Below are positions 34,119 to 47,532 of a stretch of 64,000 bases of DNA, in pieces. Every line of letters begins with the position of its first letter. Position 1 is the stretch's first letter. Made by a program: the position numbers and the translations under genes. This DNA is from Cryptomeria japonica (Eukaryota; Streptophyta; Pinopsida; Cupressales; Cupressaceae), in the NCBI RefSeq assembly GCF_030272615.1, contig NC_081415.1, forward strand, positions 604,645,644-604,709,643, given 5' to 3'. The notes beneath the pieces were generated by a model. The model was not told the DNA's origin and did no database searches. It saw only the letters and a program-made list of their open reading frames with translations.

Positions 34119-37100
34119 AATAGTACTAGCCTAATGACAAGTACTAATAATTAAGAATTATTTAATTATAGGAAATTAGAAGAAGAAAGTTAGTACTAGT
34201 TAAATAATTAAAATTATTTAATTAGTCTAGACAAAAAAGGTTAGTGAAAAGTGTCATCGAAGACTTGTGACAATTTTCAATGTCGACAATTTTTACTTAG
34301 GCCTTGCATCATTTTCTCAAAAAATTCAAATAAGTTTTTCATTTATTTTATTTTCCTACTTTCGAAGACTTTTTAATAAGTAGGATAATCAACTTAATCC
34401 CCTAAATAACCAATTGCACAACCTAATTGATCTTAATTAATTCCCCCATCAAATCATCCAGATAAGCGCATATGTGCAAAGGTATTTTTCCTCTGTACAC
34501 AATTTGTGGGACTTTGTACATGTGACATGGTTTTGGTAACATGATACATAGGTCAAGTCCTTACTTGTAACCCAATCTAGATTTAAACTCATCCAATGGT
34601 ACTCTGTAGTACCCCTTCCACATAGTCCCTACAATTCTTCCAAGGAGTATCTCCACTATTGATCCTATGCTTGATCCCTCTCTCTCCATTTCCTTTAACC
34701 ACATAAGGATACTTTTCCTCCTCTCCTCTCTCCATGGCTCTTAAGCAATACAAAACATTGTTCTTTCAAGTGTATCCTATTCATCTAATCCTTGGGTTAG
34801 AAATATACAAATTCATTTCAATCTATGTCATCTAATCAATCATCTCATATGCAAACTTATGCTACTAGAAAGAGAACTCATAGTCATAATAATTGAGCAT
34901 AACCGCCTCAATTTTGTGCAACACTAGTTGGTTTCTGTAGGGTATTTCATGTTTTCATCAGTGTATTCTCATTGTTATACTTAAACCATGTGTTACTTGT
35001 ATTTTATATGTTAGAGCACATTAGTATTATTTTCATTTTATCTAATGTACTTATATTTTGAGTACACATCTTTGGCACAACTAATGTGACATGTATCCCT
35101 TTTAGTAACAATTTGTTTGCTACATTTATTTTTTCTTTCTTGTAGCTTATGGTTTGCCAATTTCATCCCACAATTTGATGATTTAATCTAACACTTTGAA
35201 AATGTCTTATTATCATAATTTTAGTTTCTCTAATTGGAGATTAATTTTACTATTCATTTGAAGTCTAATTAACCATATTATTTGCATTTTGTAGATCTAA
35301 CTTATGTTTTGCACATTTTTCTTACTTGTCACAACATCGTAATTGATAATGTACCTCCTTATAAATTCAAGGTTGCATATTTAATATTAAATTATTACAC
35401 TTTTCATCTTTTATAATATATTTTATGCACTTTTTGGCTTACTATCTCTTTGTTTGTTGTCAAAATTTAATTTTATAGGGGGAGATGTTTGGGAAATCTC
35501 ATTCTAAAAATCCTTAAATGACTTATTATCTATCATCAATCTTTATTTGGGAAAATATTTGATTTTAGTGGTTGCATTATAGATTTACATTTGTCTTAAC
35601 TATTTCAATAATTAAATTTTGGGTACAACAATTTTAGCTTCCTTATATTTATGTAGTTTTTCATGGTTCAATGGTTCTACTTTCTATTTCAATAGATTCA
35701 TCATTTGATAATATTTTTTGTTCCTATTAGTATGACCATGACTATCCCTTAATTTATTGTCATTTCCTTTGATCATTAATCTATTTTACCTCTTATTTGT
35801 GCAACTTGTATTATCACGTCAAAGAAAAAATCTATTAAAATACTAACTTTTGGTTTGTGGAAAATATTTTTCAAAGATATATTTTATCAGTAATCTAGTG
35901 ATATTAACTTTCTATGAGAAATTAAAATTGTATGTCATGCTTGTGAGACCCTCTTAAGTCTTTGCTCTCTTATTTGACCCTTAGGTGATCTTGAAGATTG
36001 AAAGCTTAAGTTGGTATCTTTTTGTATCATTTATCCCAAAGAATCCAACATATGTATTCTCTCCATTTTCACTTCATATAATCATGAGTGGCCAAAAGAA
36101 CAGGAATCATTTCTTCTAGGAGTTCTATCTGGGATTTCATCACCCAAAGAGATAAGCTCAACCATATTTTCAATAGTATATAAATAAAATATTGAGAGTT
36201 GTACCTCAAAAAGGATGCATTGATATTTCTACAAAATCCTAAAAACCCTTGATTAATTGGAAGTCAAAAGGTGAAGGAAATGGGAGAGACCCAAGTCTAA
36301 TTTTTATAAATGTAGATAATCCCTTAGTTCAAAGAACTCCTCTAGTGAGCTTTGAAATAGAATCTTAAGACCTTTTAAGTGTCATCTATTATATTACAAG
36401 GAAAGTAGACGACTACTTGAAGCAATCCATGAAATGCTTCCCAATGTTGAGATAGAAAACACTTTGGGTAAAGTATTTGGCTATCTATGGTAAGGTCCTC
36501 ATGCAATGTGAGACTTGAGCTAGCTATCCTTCATCTTGGTAGATTGTATTAGATCTATATTGTGATCCCATTGTAGGTGTCAAATTTACATGAATAACCA
36601 TATGCTAATATTGTGCTTGGTGTGTCTTCATCGTTGACACCTATGCAACAACTTTTAACCCATATTATAAAGAAGTCCAAAGCCATTTTTGTGTTGATTC
36701 ACTATTTGTAGATATTTCCAAGACCAAGCTTCATTTTCCCTCATCCCAATCCATTGAATCTATAAACTTAATCACCCATCAAGTCCCATCTAAATAAAAA
36801 ATATCAAAGACCTTAATCCAACTTCTTCAAACATTCATCCTAATTGTGTTCTTCTAATTTTATTATCAAATCCAAATTGAATAAAATATATATCCCCCAT
36901 TCAAATCAAATTAAAATGATAAAAATTCCATTTGGAGCAATATAATGACATACTTAACTATAGTTTAGTGCATTTATCAATTTCTTTAATAGTTATATCT
37001 TATTATATCATCCATTTAAAAGTATATGACTCCTATTTAGTATTTCTAGGTATAGTCTAATGATTCTTATTAATGGCCTAAAGGACACATACAATTAAGG

Positions 37101-37429
37101 ATCAAAAAGCTATCTCACCTCTATTGAAAAGATAGCACATCTAAAGATTTAATGCATTCAAAGTTCTTGAAAGTTGATTCAAGATGGTATTGTGCAAGAT
37201 AAGTATAATTTTTCAGGGTATGTGATGCTTTTCTTAATTTTAAACTAGAAAAACTTATTAGAATAAATCTATTCTAATAAGGGTTGTGAAATGAAATAGA
37301 AAAGATCAGTTAGGGAATTCAAGGAAGCTCCAATTAATACACAAATTTATCAATTTGATTCTTACTAAATAAAGATATAAAAATAATACCTTTAATATCC
37401 AAATCAATTCTATATTGAATGGTCTCGTT
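34119..37429. other. AT-rich DNA without recognisable genes
   Basis: No ORF with a recognisable motif on either strand. A possible polypurine tract plus LTR start, TAGGGGGAGA then TGTTTGGG, is at 35476-35493. An imperfect repeat of AGTACTAG..AATAATTA..TTATTTAATTA occurs at 34122-34220. Confidence 0.5.
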
Positions 37430-38674
37430 AATGGGCTTTCAAAGGCTCATCCTTCTCTCTTAAATGATAAGGCAATCTCCTGGTCTCCATCGGCTTCAAA
37501 TTGGATCAAAATAAACTTCGATGGTGTATCTCGTGGAAGCCCTAGACCTACTGGTTCAGGTATTTGGCTCCAACGGTCTAACAATTGACAATTTTTTATT
37601 TCATATTATTTGATGGGGTTGATATCAGTATGGACATAAGTCTAATGGTTCACATCTCAAAATGACATTAGAAGATGGAAGGCACAATATAATAAACGTA
37701 AAGTTGGTGGCGGGCAATTTTTGGGCGCAACAAATCTTGCTCAAACATGTCAATTCACGTGCGAGCTAGAGGAGTCTCTTTGTTCTAGTCAAGTGGAGTG
37801 GTATCGTGGGAAGTCAATTCAACAACAATATGCTTCGGGTGGTCGTGTTGGAAATTTTATGTATGTCGAGTTGGTAATTAACTCTTACACACCTGGCATT
37901 GAACTTGTTAAGTGAAGGGTATGAAGAAACAGGCATCATAAGATGCTAGAGATTAAGCTTTGTTTGAAACACCAAAGTTTTCGGAATAGCAGAAAGCAAA
38001 ATCTTCTCATACCAGAGTAGAATGGAGGTGAATTTTTCCTTAATTGTGTCAAAGCCGATGGTGGCTTTCTGGGGAGTGATCTTACAATGTCTTTAAATTT
38101 GATTTCTTGACCCGTGATATTAGGCGACGAGTACCTAAAACGCTCAATGCAAATAGAGATGCAATACAACTTGGTGGCTCCAAGTGAGTGAATTTACGCC
38201 CCCATTATGAAGCTTTCTTATTTGGAGTGCAACTGGTGATAAAGAGGCTCATAGGTTATCTGCGTAGATCTCTTCTAAGGGAGGTGCAGAAGTGGGGACA
38301 CTATAGAGAGTGATCACCAGAGGAAACGAGGAAGGCCAAAGGCCGAAGCATCTTGTGGTAGTAGATCCTTCTTGAACTGTTGAGTAGCCTTATTCTCCTT
38401 AGAATAGAGGCAAGGAGATAGTGTTAGCAGATTGATTAACATTATATATTTTTGATACATAATAGTAGATTCCTTGAATGTATACTTTTCTCATATACAT
38501 ATCTATAATTATGGGGTGGCAAAGTTAATAGATCAAGGCCAAGGGGATGTTAGGACATGAATTTTGTTTGACAGCTTTTTTGGAAATCAATGGAACTTCG
38601 GCTCTTTACTATTATATGTAATACTTTTTTTAACGAATTAATGCAATTAAACATTTATCAACCAAAAAAAAATT
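37430..38674 (+). mobile_element. LINE 3' end with RNase H-like domain and A tail
   Basis: From 37442 the frame reads AISWSPSASNWIKINFDGVSRGSPRPTGSGIWL in two parts: AISWSPSASNWIKINFDGV and SRGSPRPTGSGIWL. These are the opening of the RNase H domain found at the end of plant L1-type LINE proteins (W..P..W.K.NFDG...GnPG.aG.G). A TGA follows at 37587. Frame-shifted traces continue to about 38190, then a non-coding 3' end finishes with a poly-A run at 38666-38674. RT and endonuclease are absent, as in 5'-truncated LINEs. No target duplication could be recognised. Confidence 0.65.
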
Positions 38675-41151
38675 AATTGAATAGTAAAATATCAACAATG
38701 TCAAATTCTAAGAATATTTTTATATTTAAACTCCAATGTTTGAAAATAGGGTTCACTAGTTTATACATTTAAACTATGAACCAAAACCTATTTCTCCATA
38801 TTTTCATTTGGAAGGACAATGAACTCAAATGATAGGCCCAACCTCAAACTTATTAGGAAAGGGCTGAGCACAAGGTAAACTCAATACTCCTTGATTGAGT
38901 TAAAATGTTATTATTGAAATGATATGGATCCAAGGAAAGAACTACGATTAATGATGTAAAATTGATAATGATTGACATGCTTTGATAGTTTCAGACTAGA
39001 TATTCAAACATGAAGCATAGATCTAGAAATGGGAAGAGGAGAAGAACTTGTGGATGTAATAGGCTTGGAGATCTATGACAAAGATGCTAGGTGACCTTGT
39101 CCCAAATTTATCAGATGCAAACAAAAATAATAGTTTTGGATTACAATGTTGCTTTGAGTATATCCCTAAAGTTTTGTAGAAGAAACATTGAACAAAGATG
39201 TTAGGTGACCTTGTCCCACTATTTTCAATTCTTTAAAAATAGGTCCTATGCATATTTGTGTCATCTTATTAAATTTATAATTGTTGTCTTCAGATCCTAT
39301 CACCTACAAAGGAAAGAGGGCAAAATGTTGTTTGGCTGAGAGGGATTTGCCTAGCTTCAACCCCAAGACTAGAATTAACCTATTAAGAATTGAAATAAAA
39401 TGGAAAGTGTTCCTTGATAGGCTAGGGACTAGATCTAAAATAAATATACTTAATTCAAATTTTATACCTTTATGAATCTTCTTTGCCTTGATGTCTTCAT
39501 GAAAAGGTTGATATTGTCATGTAGGAATTCAGGAATGTCTTTATAAAAACTTGATCATGGATGCCATCTTGAATGCTTGAAATTTGAATATTAACTTCTC
39601 CTTCACCACTCTAATGATGCTTGATTACTTTCTCACTTGAATTTTGTTGATAGGAATTAAATTAAAAATTGAAAGATGTCTCAAATGAGGGGGTAAGACT
39701 TGCTTTTATACCTACCCTCATGGAACATACTACAAATTATGAAGAAGGTTGACCTAGAATATAGGTTCTCACTCAAGATTTCATAACCCTTAGAGGGTTT
39801 GAAATTGGAGCCTTTTGATCTGGACAAGGGTGTTATGCTTCCTTGTCTAGGATGAAAAGGTTTATAACTACCCTTGTCTAGTTCATCTAGATTGAACAAA
39901 GGTCTATAGATTAGAGCTAGAGTTGAAGATTTCAAATTTGAAACTTGTGCGAGCAAAATCAAACATAATTAGGTAATCCAACAAGGTAAAAATGTCAAAG
40001 TGGGGCCCAAGTGACAATAAAATTCTATATGGAAACAATTTTCAACTTTACATTTAGTCTACACTTTAGTGGGATTATTATGTTATAATGGTGAAAAATT
40101 AGGGTTTCGCCATAGAAAGTACTAAATTTTTTTTTTTTCTTAATCACCATCACATTAGGGAGAGATAGGAATTTGATAGATCTAAACCTAATAGACCAAG
40201 ATTCTAATTAGATTCCATCCCTCCTAAATGGGGCTCTTCTTTTCCTAAGATTGAATTGTATTTTTTAGTTGTAAAAGATTATAGTAAAGAAATGAATTAT
40301 TAAAGAGATTATGCATAAATAGTGAGGAACAATCATCTTACTAAGCTACAAACCTAGATCTCAGTAGTAGATGAAGGTTCAAATCTATTCCTAAAAAAAT
40401 GGCCTAAATTGTCAGGACTGTGGTGGTGGCCACCTTGGTCCTCCTAACTTTTCACTGTCCAAAGGTGAACCTCATCATCTCCATGAAACTTACCATTCCT
40501 CTAAAAAATAGCTCTATACCTATTAGTTCAAATACTAAAAAGGGGGAAATTATCAGGAATAGAGGTTTTCCTTAGGTCACACCTTGGTTTTGTAATTAAC
40601 CATGAAATAGAATTGAAATGTAAATGAAGTACTATAGTAAAATATTTTCATTTTGAGGGAAATGTAGAAGATGTTTGAGACACTAATGATATACCTTTAA
40701 TGAAGGTTTTTTGTCTTCACAAGGAATTAGGGTTTCATGTAGATAGTCCTCATAAAACATAGAACATGAATGTCATATTGAATGCATGAACCTTGACTTC
40801 AATTCTTCTCCAATGCTTGACAGAAGACTAATTTCTTGCTCTCTTTAATTTTTTAGAGTGTAATTGAATTATTGAATTCATTAGTTAGGTTTAAATTGAG
40901 AGAGGTAGCCCTCCCTTTATACTTCCTAGTAAAAATACTAATTAAATTTATGACATGGGCCAACATGGGATCTAGGTCCCTGCCCAAATCGGGTAACCAT
41001 TATGAGGCCTTAAAATGGGCCCTTTTTGAGAGGAACATTCCACCCAATGCCATGGTCAAGGGCATCAGGGATCAAGGATTGAGGAGGGAGAAAGTGCAGA
41101 TAGTGAAAATTTGAGCTTAGTGCTTCGTGTGAGAAGAATCAATACTTTAGT
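38675..41151. other. Non-coding DNA with a diverged direct duplication
   Basis: Two blocks about 1.2 kb apart (about 39480-39720 and 40700-40930) share the same order of short matches: GTCTTCA..A..G, CATGTAG, CATATTGAATGC or CATCTTGAATGC, TTCTCC, TTGAATT, TTTATAC. No gene is supported. Confidence 0.4.
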
Positions 41152-43500
41152 TGTAGAACGCAAGATGCCACTGAGATGGGGGTTTGAATCAGTGGTTTCC
41201 CAACTTAACCCTTTTAATCGTAAAAGTGTGTACCAGTTAGTAGTTCAAATACAAAGTAAATATACCAATGAAATAGGGGAAGACATCAAGATGCAAGCAC
41301 ACACAAATACACATCACATAACACTAGATATATGAGGAAAACCCAACATGGGAAAAACCTCTATGAGAAATGTTGCTGGAGTCTACTACTCCAATCTAGC
41401 CTCACAATAAATACTATTACAAAGTTTGGGGTACCAACCCAAGGAGCACCAACCACTGCATCGAGCTCCAACTTAGTGATAACAATGAAATATACCAAAA
41501 AAAAATTAATATCCTAGTTACAAATGAGTTTTGTAACCTCTGCAATCTCTCTTCTGGTTTAGCCTTGCTCTATTCTCTGCTTAACCAGTTCTCTGCTCTT
41601 CTTTCCTATCTGTTGCAACCTTACCGGTTTGGCTCTTCTCAAAATTGTTTCCTTTGTTCTACTGCTTCTATAATCACTCTGAACTACTGCTTATTGTCAC
41701 CATTGGTACTCTATTTACCTTTTCTCACTATTGTTGCCTTCTTACTGGCTCAACCACTGCCAATTCACTTGACTGTCAAATCTGAGATAGTTCACCAGTT
41801 CCTTTGTTCTGTACCGATTAAACCCCTCTTACCAGTTCTCCTTCCAACACTCAGTCAGTATGATCTTCGATGACCTCTCTGACTGGTTATCTCTTTGATG
41901 TATTCTCACACTCTAATCTTCAATATCTAGCACAACAACATCTAGGAGCATCAATCAACTATGGTCTTTAGTCGACATATTTAGATGTGCGCTTTCTCGC
42001 CATGAACAAAATTCAAACTTCACATGTCTAGGGTTTCTTCATCAACCATGAGGCATACCAAATCCAATAAGATCTTGTTCCAAAGATTGATTGCCTACAA
42101 AAAATCACTAAACTTGGCCAATCTCATTGCGTCCAAAACTCATTTCCTATCTTTAGTAGACAAAATCTATATGTCGACCTAAACTTGTTAATCACAATGA
42201 ATGAGTTCATGGTCCCCTTCACCAAATCTGATATGAACTTAGACACTGTGCATCGATCATGATGCCAATGAATCAAATCTTTTTCCTTGAATCTATCTTG
42301 AGCTACAAACCCCTGCAATTGACTCGTGATAGTCAGGGTCTTTATTTGATGTCAACCGACTCATCACCAACCTTACTGATGCACCATTTATCCTACACTG
42401 CACGTACACCACCTGTGTCTAATGTGTCATTCTTAGTCACTATCCATCTCAGCTCAGTCACCTATGTCAGTTAAGACTCTATCACCGACCACAACATACA
42501 CTATCGGTGCTTACCTTCCAATTATACCCTAACTGGTTAACCTTAATGTTTGCACTTTACTGTTCTGTTGGTTGGATCACATTTTCTCGATAACCAAACT
42601 TAGACACATGTCCATCTGATAGGAGCACATCACTTTTCCTATTTTCTCTCTTACCGATTGTCCTACTTACCGGTTGATAATGCATCTACCTGTATATTGG
42701 TAACAACCTTGATGACACCATGCCATCAAACTTTAACAGACACACATCAACCTACATCTGCATTCTGGTTACACTCTCTTTCTGCAATGTTGAACCTTTC
42801 ATTTTTTTTCATTAGCCTAGACAACATCTCACCCAGGTTGCCAATGTGACAAACTCATCACACCTACTCTTCCTCTTATGTCTCAATAGCTCATCATACT
42901 TTCTCTTGTTGACCTGATGCACATCTCTGGTTTCATGCACGTTATGCATCTATATGTTTCACTTTGTTCATCCAGTGTGTGTCTTCAGCTACCTACCTTT
43001 AACTTCTTTGATTGTCTTATCTCAAAGGTTTATGATGCATTCCATGCATGTTGTGAGATAAGCTCAGTATGACCACTTACCAGTGGGAGTAGGTTCTTGT
43101 CACTCATTAAACTTCCGACACTGCATAGATATGCCTTAGTTGACATTGAGCAGATACATCTTCAATCAAGCACATATGATCTGGTTGACCACACTCTCTG
43201 TCAGTCATATCTTCATCTTATGATAGCCTATTCATCTGGTGACAACATCTACATCTAATGGGAATCCTGATGATAGTCATCAATCTGCATACTGGTTGTC
43301 TGTGCTTACTCCATTAGTTCAATCTTGTTTTCTTATGGGTCACATGCTTGCCGGTTGCCAACAATACACTACCAACACATCACTCATCGATTGTCATTTC
43401 ATATCGATCTCCAATACTTATTCACCAGTTAACATCCCATACGAGTTGACACCAATGACAACACAATTCGGTTAACATCAATGATAACACAATGCCAACA
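41152..43500 (-). repeat. 3' LTR of gag-only copia element (2349 bp)
   Basis: Plus-strand ends are TGTAGAACGC and AATGCCAACA. The first 24 bases match the stump at 47127-47150 next to the primer-binding site. The short open frames inside have Leu/Ser/Thr/Pro-rich, motif-free translations and are rejected. Confidence 0.78.
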
Positions 43501-44985
43501 ATCTCCCCCTTTGGTATTGATGTCAACACATGTAATATCCAGCATACTACAAGTTCTCTCTACCCCTTTGACAACAATGGAAAAGGGTACTGAAAGAGCT
43601 TTCTACTAGTTGCTTCTCCTCCTTTGACTATTTACTCTACGTCCTCTTAATCAACTACACTTGAGATAGAGGGCTCAGACATCAACTGACACCAATGCTC
43701 TCCTACCGAGTGTATATACAAATCTGATACCAATTCTAATACCAGTCTGATACCAATTGTAGAAAAGTGTGTCGATGAAATTCACTTACTTTTTAGTTCG
43801 ACTGCATCATCTCCCCCTTTGATTGTAGAAAATTATTGTGACCCTAATTTGTTGATACCAAGTGTTGAATCTGACATTGATACCAATTTGATATCACTTG
43901 TATGTTCTCCCCCTATGAAGGTAACTCTCCCTCTTTGTGATCCAAATCTATCAAGTGAGCACTTTTCTCTTCATTTGCAGGTTGTGCTACTAGTAAATCA
44001 GTTTAGTGTTGTTCCATTCACCTGGTGATCCAATTTTCACTTCTATCAATACAAATTGAACTAACCCCACATGAAGCCACTAGAAATGCCTGATGAGCCC
44101 ATTCTGGTCCTGTCCCATCATTCTCATTGGCAAACTGATTTCTGACTTTGATATATAAACAAATTGAATAGGAACCTTCCCAAAGTCATTGACAAACCAA
44201 AACTATTAAGCAAGTACCTGATCTCCCTATATCTAGCATATTAATACCAATCAGAAAATATGCCTGTGAACTCCCCGTAAACCATAGATCTCAAATCTTC
44301 TTTGCCTTTCAGGTCTTAAATTGGTACTCCAATCAAAAAATTATACCGGTTGAGCTGAGTATATTTGGTCAGCTGATGATCTTCAAACTCCATGACATCC
44401 ATCACAGCTTATGACATGATCTTACTTGACCACAATGCCAAGTCACATCACCATCATGTCAACTACCAAACCGGTTAGCTCATAATAATACATACATATA
44501 TGGTCAACTATCGGACCAAGACAATGTCATCCAGGTCTTCTCCAATATCACCTGAGACATAATCTCCTTAGTCTAAGCCGTGGAACCACTCCAATGTTAT
44601 CAAAATACATTGACTCACATAATCTACAGTTCCAGTTAACATTCATACTGGTAACATGTTATACATACCGGTTTACTATACCAGATCAACATATCCATTG
44701 AAGCACCTTCCTCTAACCTCTATCTTCTTGTGTGAAGTTCCTTTGATCCCAATGGAAAATTGAACCATACATTGACACATGTGGTAGTAATCCATCTCTC
44801 ATATGTAGGTATGTAGCCAAAGCACTAACTACACACACTTTCATCTCATCTTTTCCTATACCGACAGTAGCTTGTCTTTCCATTTGTCCTTTTCACTAAG
44901 GGGGTGAATGATATGGTCAACATGCTCCCCCCCTAAGTACTGCATATCCTTTAAGCCTTAGGTTATGTCACCTATGCATTGATGC
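43501..44985 (-). other. 3' untranslated region with repeated polypurine tracts
   Basis: On the minus strand AGGGGGAGA-type tracts lie near 43503, 43559, 43616, 43811, 43906, 43927 and 44925. The first abuts the LTR. No coding is recognised. Confidence 0.7.
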
Positions 44986-47060
44986 ATAGTGTCATTCCAT
45001 GGCTCTATTTTCTTTCTTCTTCCTCCATACCTGCTTGATCTCCCTTTTCTCATTTGTAGTCTTTGGAGCAGGTCTTACCTTCTTCTCCTGATTGTTCCTT
45101 GCTCTACCAAATTTTGCAACATGACTAGAATCATTATTATAGAAGCAGACTATATTCATACCAATCAAATGATTGGATGACCTTCTATCGAATTGGTTTG
45201 ATCTTCTTCCCCTGATCATTTTGTTGTAGCCAACTACCAAAACCAATGGATTTATTTATCCTACAGGAGCACTTCTCCTTTGGTTCCATGTAGGTCTTTG
45301 ACTTATATACATTTTGTCATCTCTTCCATGTTGACCATAGTTTCTACACCAGCTATCCTGTGGCTGAAATCTCTTCTTCCTGCATTCATGTCTTCTATGG
45401 TCAAAACCATTACAATGATAACAAATAGGATTTCCATTTCTTAGAATAGCCATATAATTCTTTTTAGCATAACCAGGAAGGGCATATGCTTGTTTCTACC
45501 TTCTGACATCTTATGCACATATGCATTACATCTTTTCCCAACACAATTACTATTCTTATAAAAGACATTATGTGTATTACTAGACCTCATTTTACGTTCA
45601 TCTGTTTTATGACCATAGTCTTTATATGAAAAGCAGTAACCAGACAAGGAGGATTTATAACTTACAAAATTATTCTGTCATGCATGAGGAGATATTACTG
45701 GTTTAACATCTCTATTTCTACTTCTCTGGGGATGGATCTTGGGTTGTCTAATCTTTGAAGTTCTTCCATCTGATCCCTTCTTCTTCGACACTTGTCTTGA
45801 CTTGTGGATAGTAGCATCTATTTGCCTTCTACTAGTTACAGGTCTTCTGGGTTGTCATCTCAAGTTATTACTTCCAGTGAAGCTATCTTATCTCAACTTT
45901 CCTTTTTTCTTTTGGATCAACATTATTCCTTCTTGCAGCACCGGTATTCATCCTCACATATTCACTAGTTGTAGTTAGGTCAACCTTCTTCCAAGGAGAA
46001 TTTCTGACTCTGAAGGTTGTCTCTTGTCATTTCCATTTTCAAAGACAAACTGAATGTCTTTGTGGGAGACATTCTTGCCGGTGGAGCATTCACCGACACC
46101 AAATCCTAATCCTTTGGTATACTTGGAGTTCTTTTGTTTGTTCAACACTTTGTCCAAGGCTTTAGTGCTACCACCAAACTGGATCATTACCTTGAGCTCA
46201 TCCTAGTACTTCTCAATATCTTTTCTGAGATTCTCCATTTTATCTTTTTGCTTCTAACATTCTATGTCCTTGGCCTCTAGCTTCGATGCTAATTATTTGC
46301 ACCTGCACTCTTCGATATGGAAATCTGAGTTTGATTCTACACACTCTTTTTGCATCATCCACTTGTGCTTTCAAACTTGCAATGGTTGACTCTAACTCTT
46401 GGAGGCTTTTGATCAACCGATTTTATTCCACAATAGCAGCATTGCTAAACATCTTATATTATTTTCTTACACTGCTAAGTTACTCGAGTGTACTCACTAG
46501 TTCTTCTTCTAAATCTACCCCAGTTCATATTCTTCATCACCTTCTTCATCACTTCCAAACACATCTTGTCAGTGGGATTGATCTATTATCCGTTTTAGAT
46601 GTGTACATCTCACTTTTTGTCTCTTGAGCCATGAAGAGGTGGGTTTCTTCTTCATCATTGCTACTATTGCTAACAGATCTGTCTTCATCTGTAGACTCAT
46701 GTGACACATTTCTCTTCTTGTTCTCACAAACCAATTTTGTAGTGGTAGGATCATTTCCATAGAGCTTCTTTAGTTTTTCCCACAAAATCTTTGTTCATTT
46801 GCATCTGTCCACTTGTGAAGAAATTTAACCAGAGAGTCCATTGAGTATGGACTTCATTGCTTCATCATTACACTTAGATCTTCTCTCTGCATCAGGATCG
46901 GTGGGAGGATTGACCGGACTAGAGAGACCCTTAACAACTGACATCTAGACATCATACCCTAAAGAGGATAGGTAGACTTCCATCCTACAACTTCTAATAA
47001 AATAGTTTGATCCATTAAGCACCAGTGTAGGGATTGACTCAAAACTAACCATTGTGTTCT
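44986..47060 (-). pseudogene. gag: Copia Gag with UBN2-type domain and zinc knuckles
   Basis: The start region (about 47060-46800) reads IPTLVLNGSNYF, RMEVYLSSLGYDV and, after a TAG, DEAMKSILNGLSG and ILWEKLKKLYGND, the N-terminal capsid-type part of copia Gag. A middle acidic part follows (46549-46785). KALDKVLNKQKNSKYTKGLG lies at about 46100-46160. Zinc-knuckle-like blocks are GYCFSYKDYGHKTDER (45594-45644), ICYHCNGFDHRRHEC (45373-45425) and CFYNNDSSHVAKFG (45105-45150), the first and third damaged. It ends near 44990 in a Lys/Glu-rich tail. Stops include TAG, TAA and TGA. There is no protease after it. Confidence 0.78.
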
Positions 47061-47112
47061 TAAATCCAAAATTTACCCAAGATGGAGAACGCTTATTTAA
47101 ATGGAAACCTAG

Positions 47113-47124
47113 GCTCTGATACCA
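47113..47124 (-). promoter_or_regulatory. Primer-binding site TGGTATCAGAGC (minus strand)
   Basis: Initiator tRNA-Met type, two bases from the stump of the 5' LTR. Confidence 0.9.
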
Positions 47125-47247
47125 ATTTTAGAACACAAGATGCCATTGAGAGGGGGTGAGGCCGGTCCATCCAGATAAATTCATTATGGACCCTGCTCAA
47201 AACATATCTGATCACTTCATCCTTGAATTTTGGTTAACCCTAGATCC

Positions 47248-47532
47248 TCAAAAATTTGTTTCTGGCTTGATTGTACCGAACTTGCCTATTATCATAGATT
47301 GATACATTCCCTTGATTTCCTCAGTTCTTAAATCCTCCAAGGTGTAGTGAATATATGCACTGACATCTTCCACATAAACCACGCCATCGGGAATGTTAAA
47401 AAATGTGCCAATGGAGTCTTCCTTCGTAGCAATTTGGGGAACTTCCTTGAAAACAGGCCTAAGGCTATCCTTAACCTCAACAATAGTGGGATTTGCAATG
47501 AAAGTAGGAGCAGATGATGATTCAAATGCCAT
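47248..47532 (-). CDS. ORF of unknown function downstream of gag (95 aa)
   Basis: It starts MAFESSSAPTFIANP and includes IGTFFNIPDGVVYVEDVSAY and TLEDLRTEEIKGMYQ. I do not recognise a domain. It lies after the zinc knuckles where protease/pol would be expected, and may be the start of a second ORF related to that at 50126-51319. The frame breaks after ETNF, and further in-frame traces run to about 47170. It is probably a remnant. Confidence 0.4.
   Translation of the reverse strand: MAFESSSAPTFIANPTIVEVKDSLRPVFKEVPQIATKEDSIGTFFNIPDGVVYVEDVSAYIHYTLEDLRTEEIKGMYQSMIIGKFGTIKPETNF

Larger units (their letters stand above)
41152..47158 (-). mobile_element. Gag-only copia element with 2.35-kb LTR
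   Basis: The left LTR (41152-43500) is followed by a purine tract on the minus strand, a 1.5-kb non-coding 3' region, gag with UBN2-type and zinc-knuckle parts, and a primer-binding site (47113-47124). Only about 32 bases of the 5' LTR remain (47127-47158). No protease, integrase, RT or RNase H is found. Many repeated purine tracts suggest a Sirevirus-like origin. It is non-autonomous and truncated. Confidence 0.8.

Noticed and set aside
44989-45180. Plus-strand hydrophobic ORF
   Set aside because: It is antisense to the Gag tail of the gag-only copia element.
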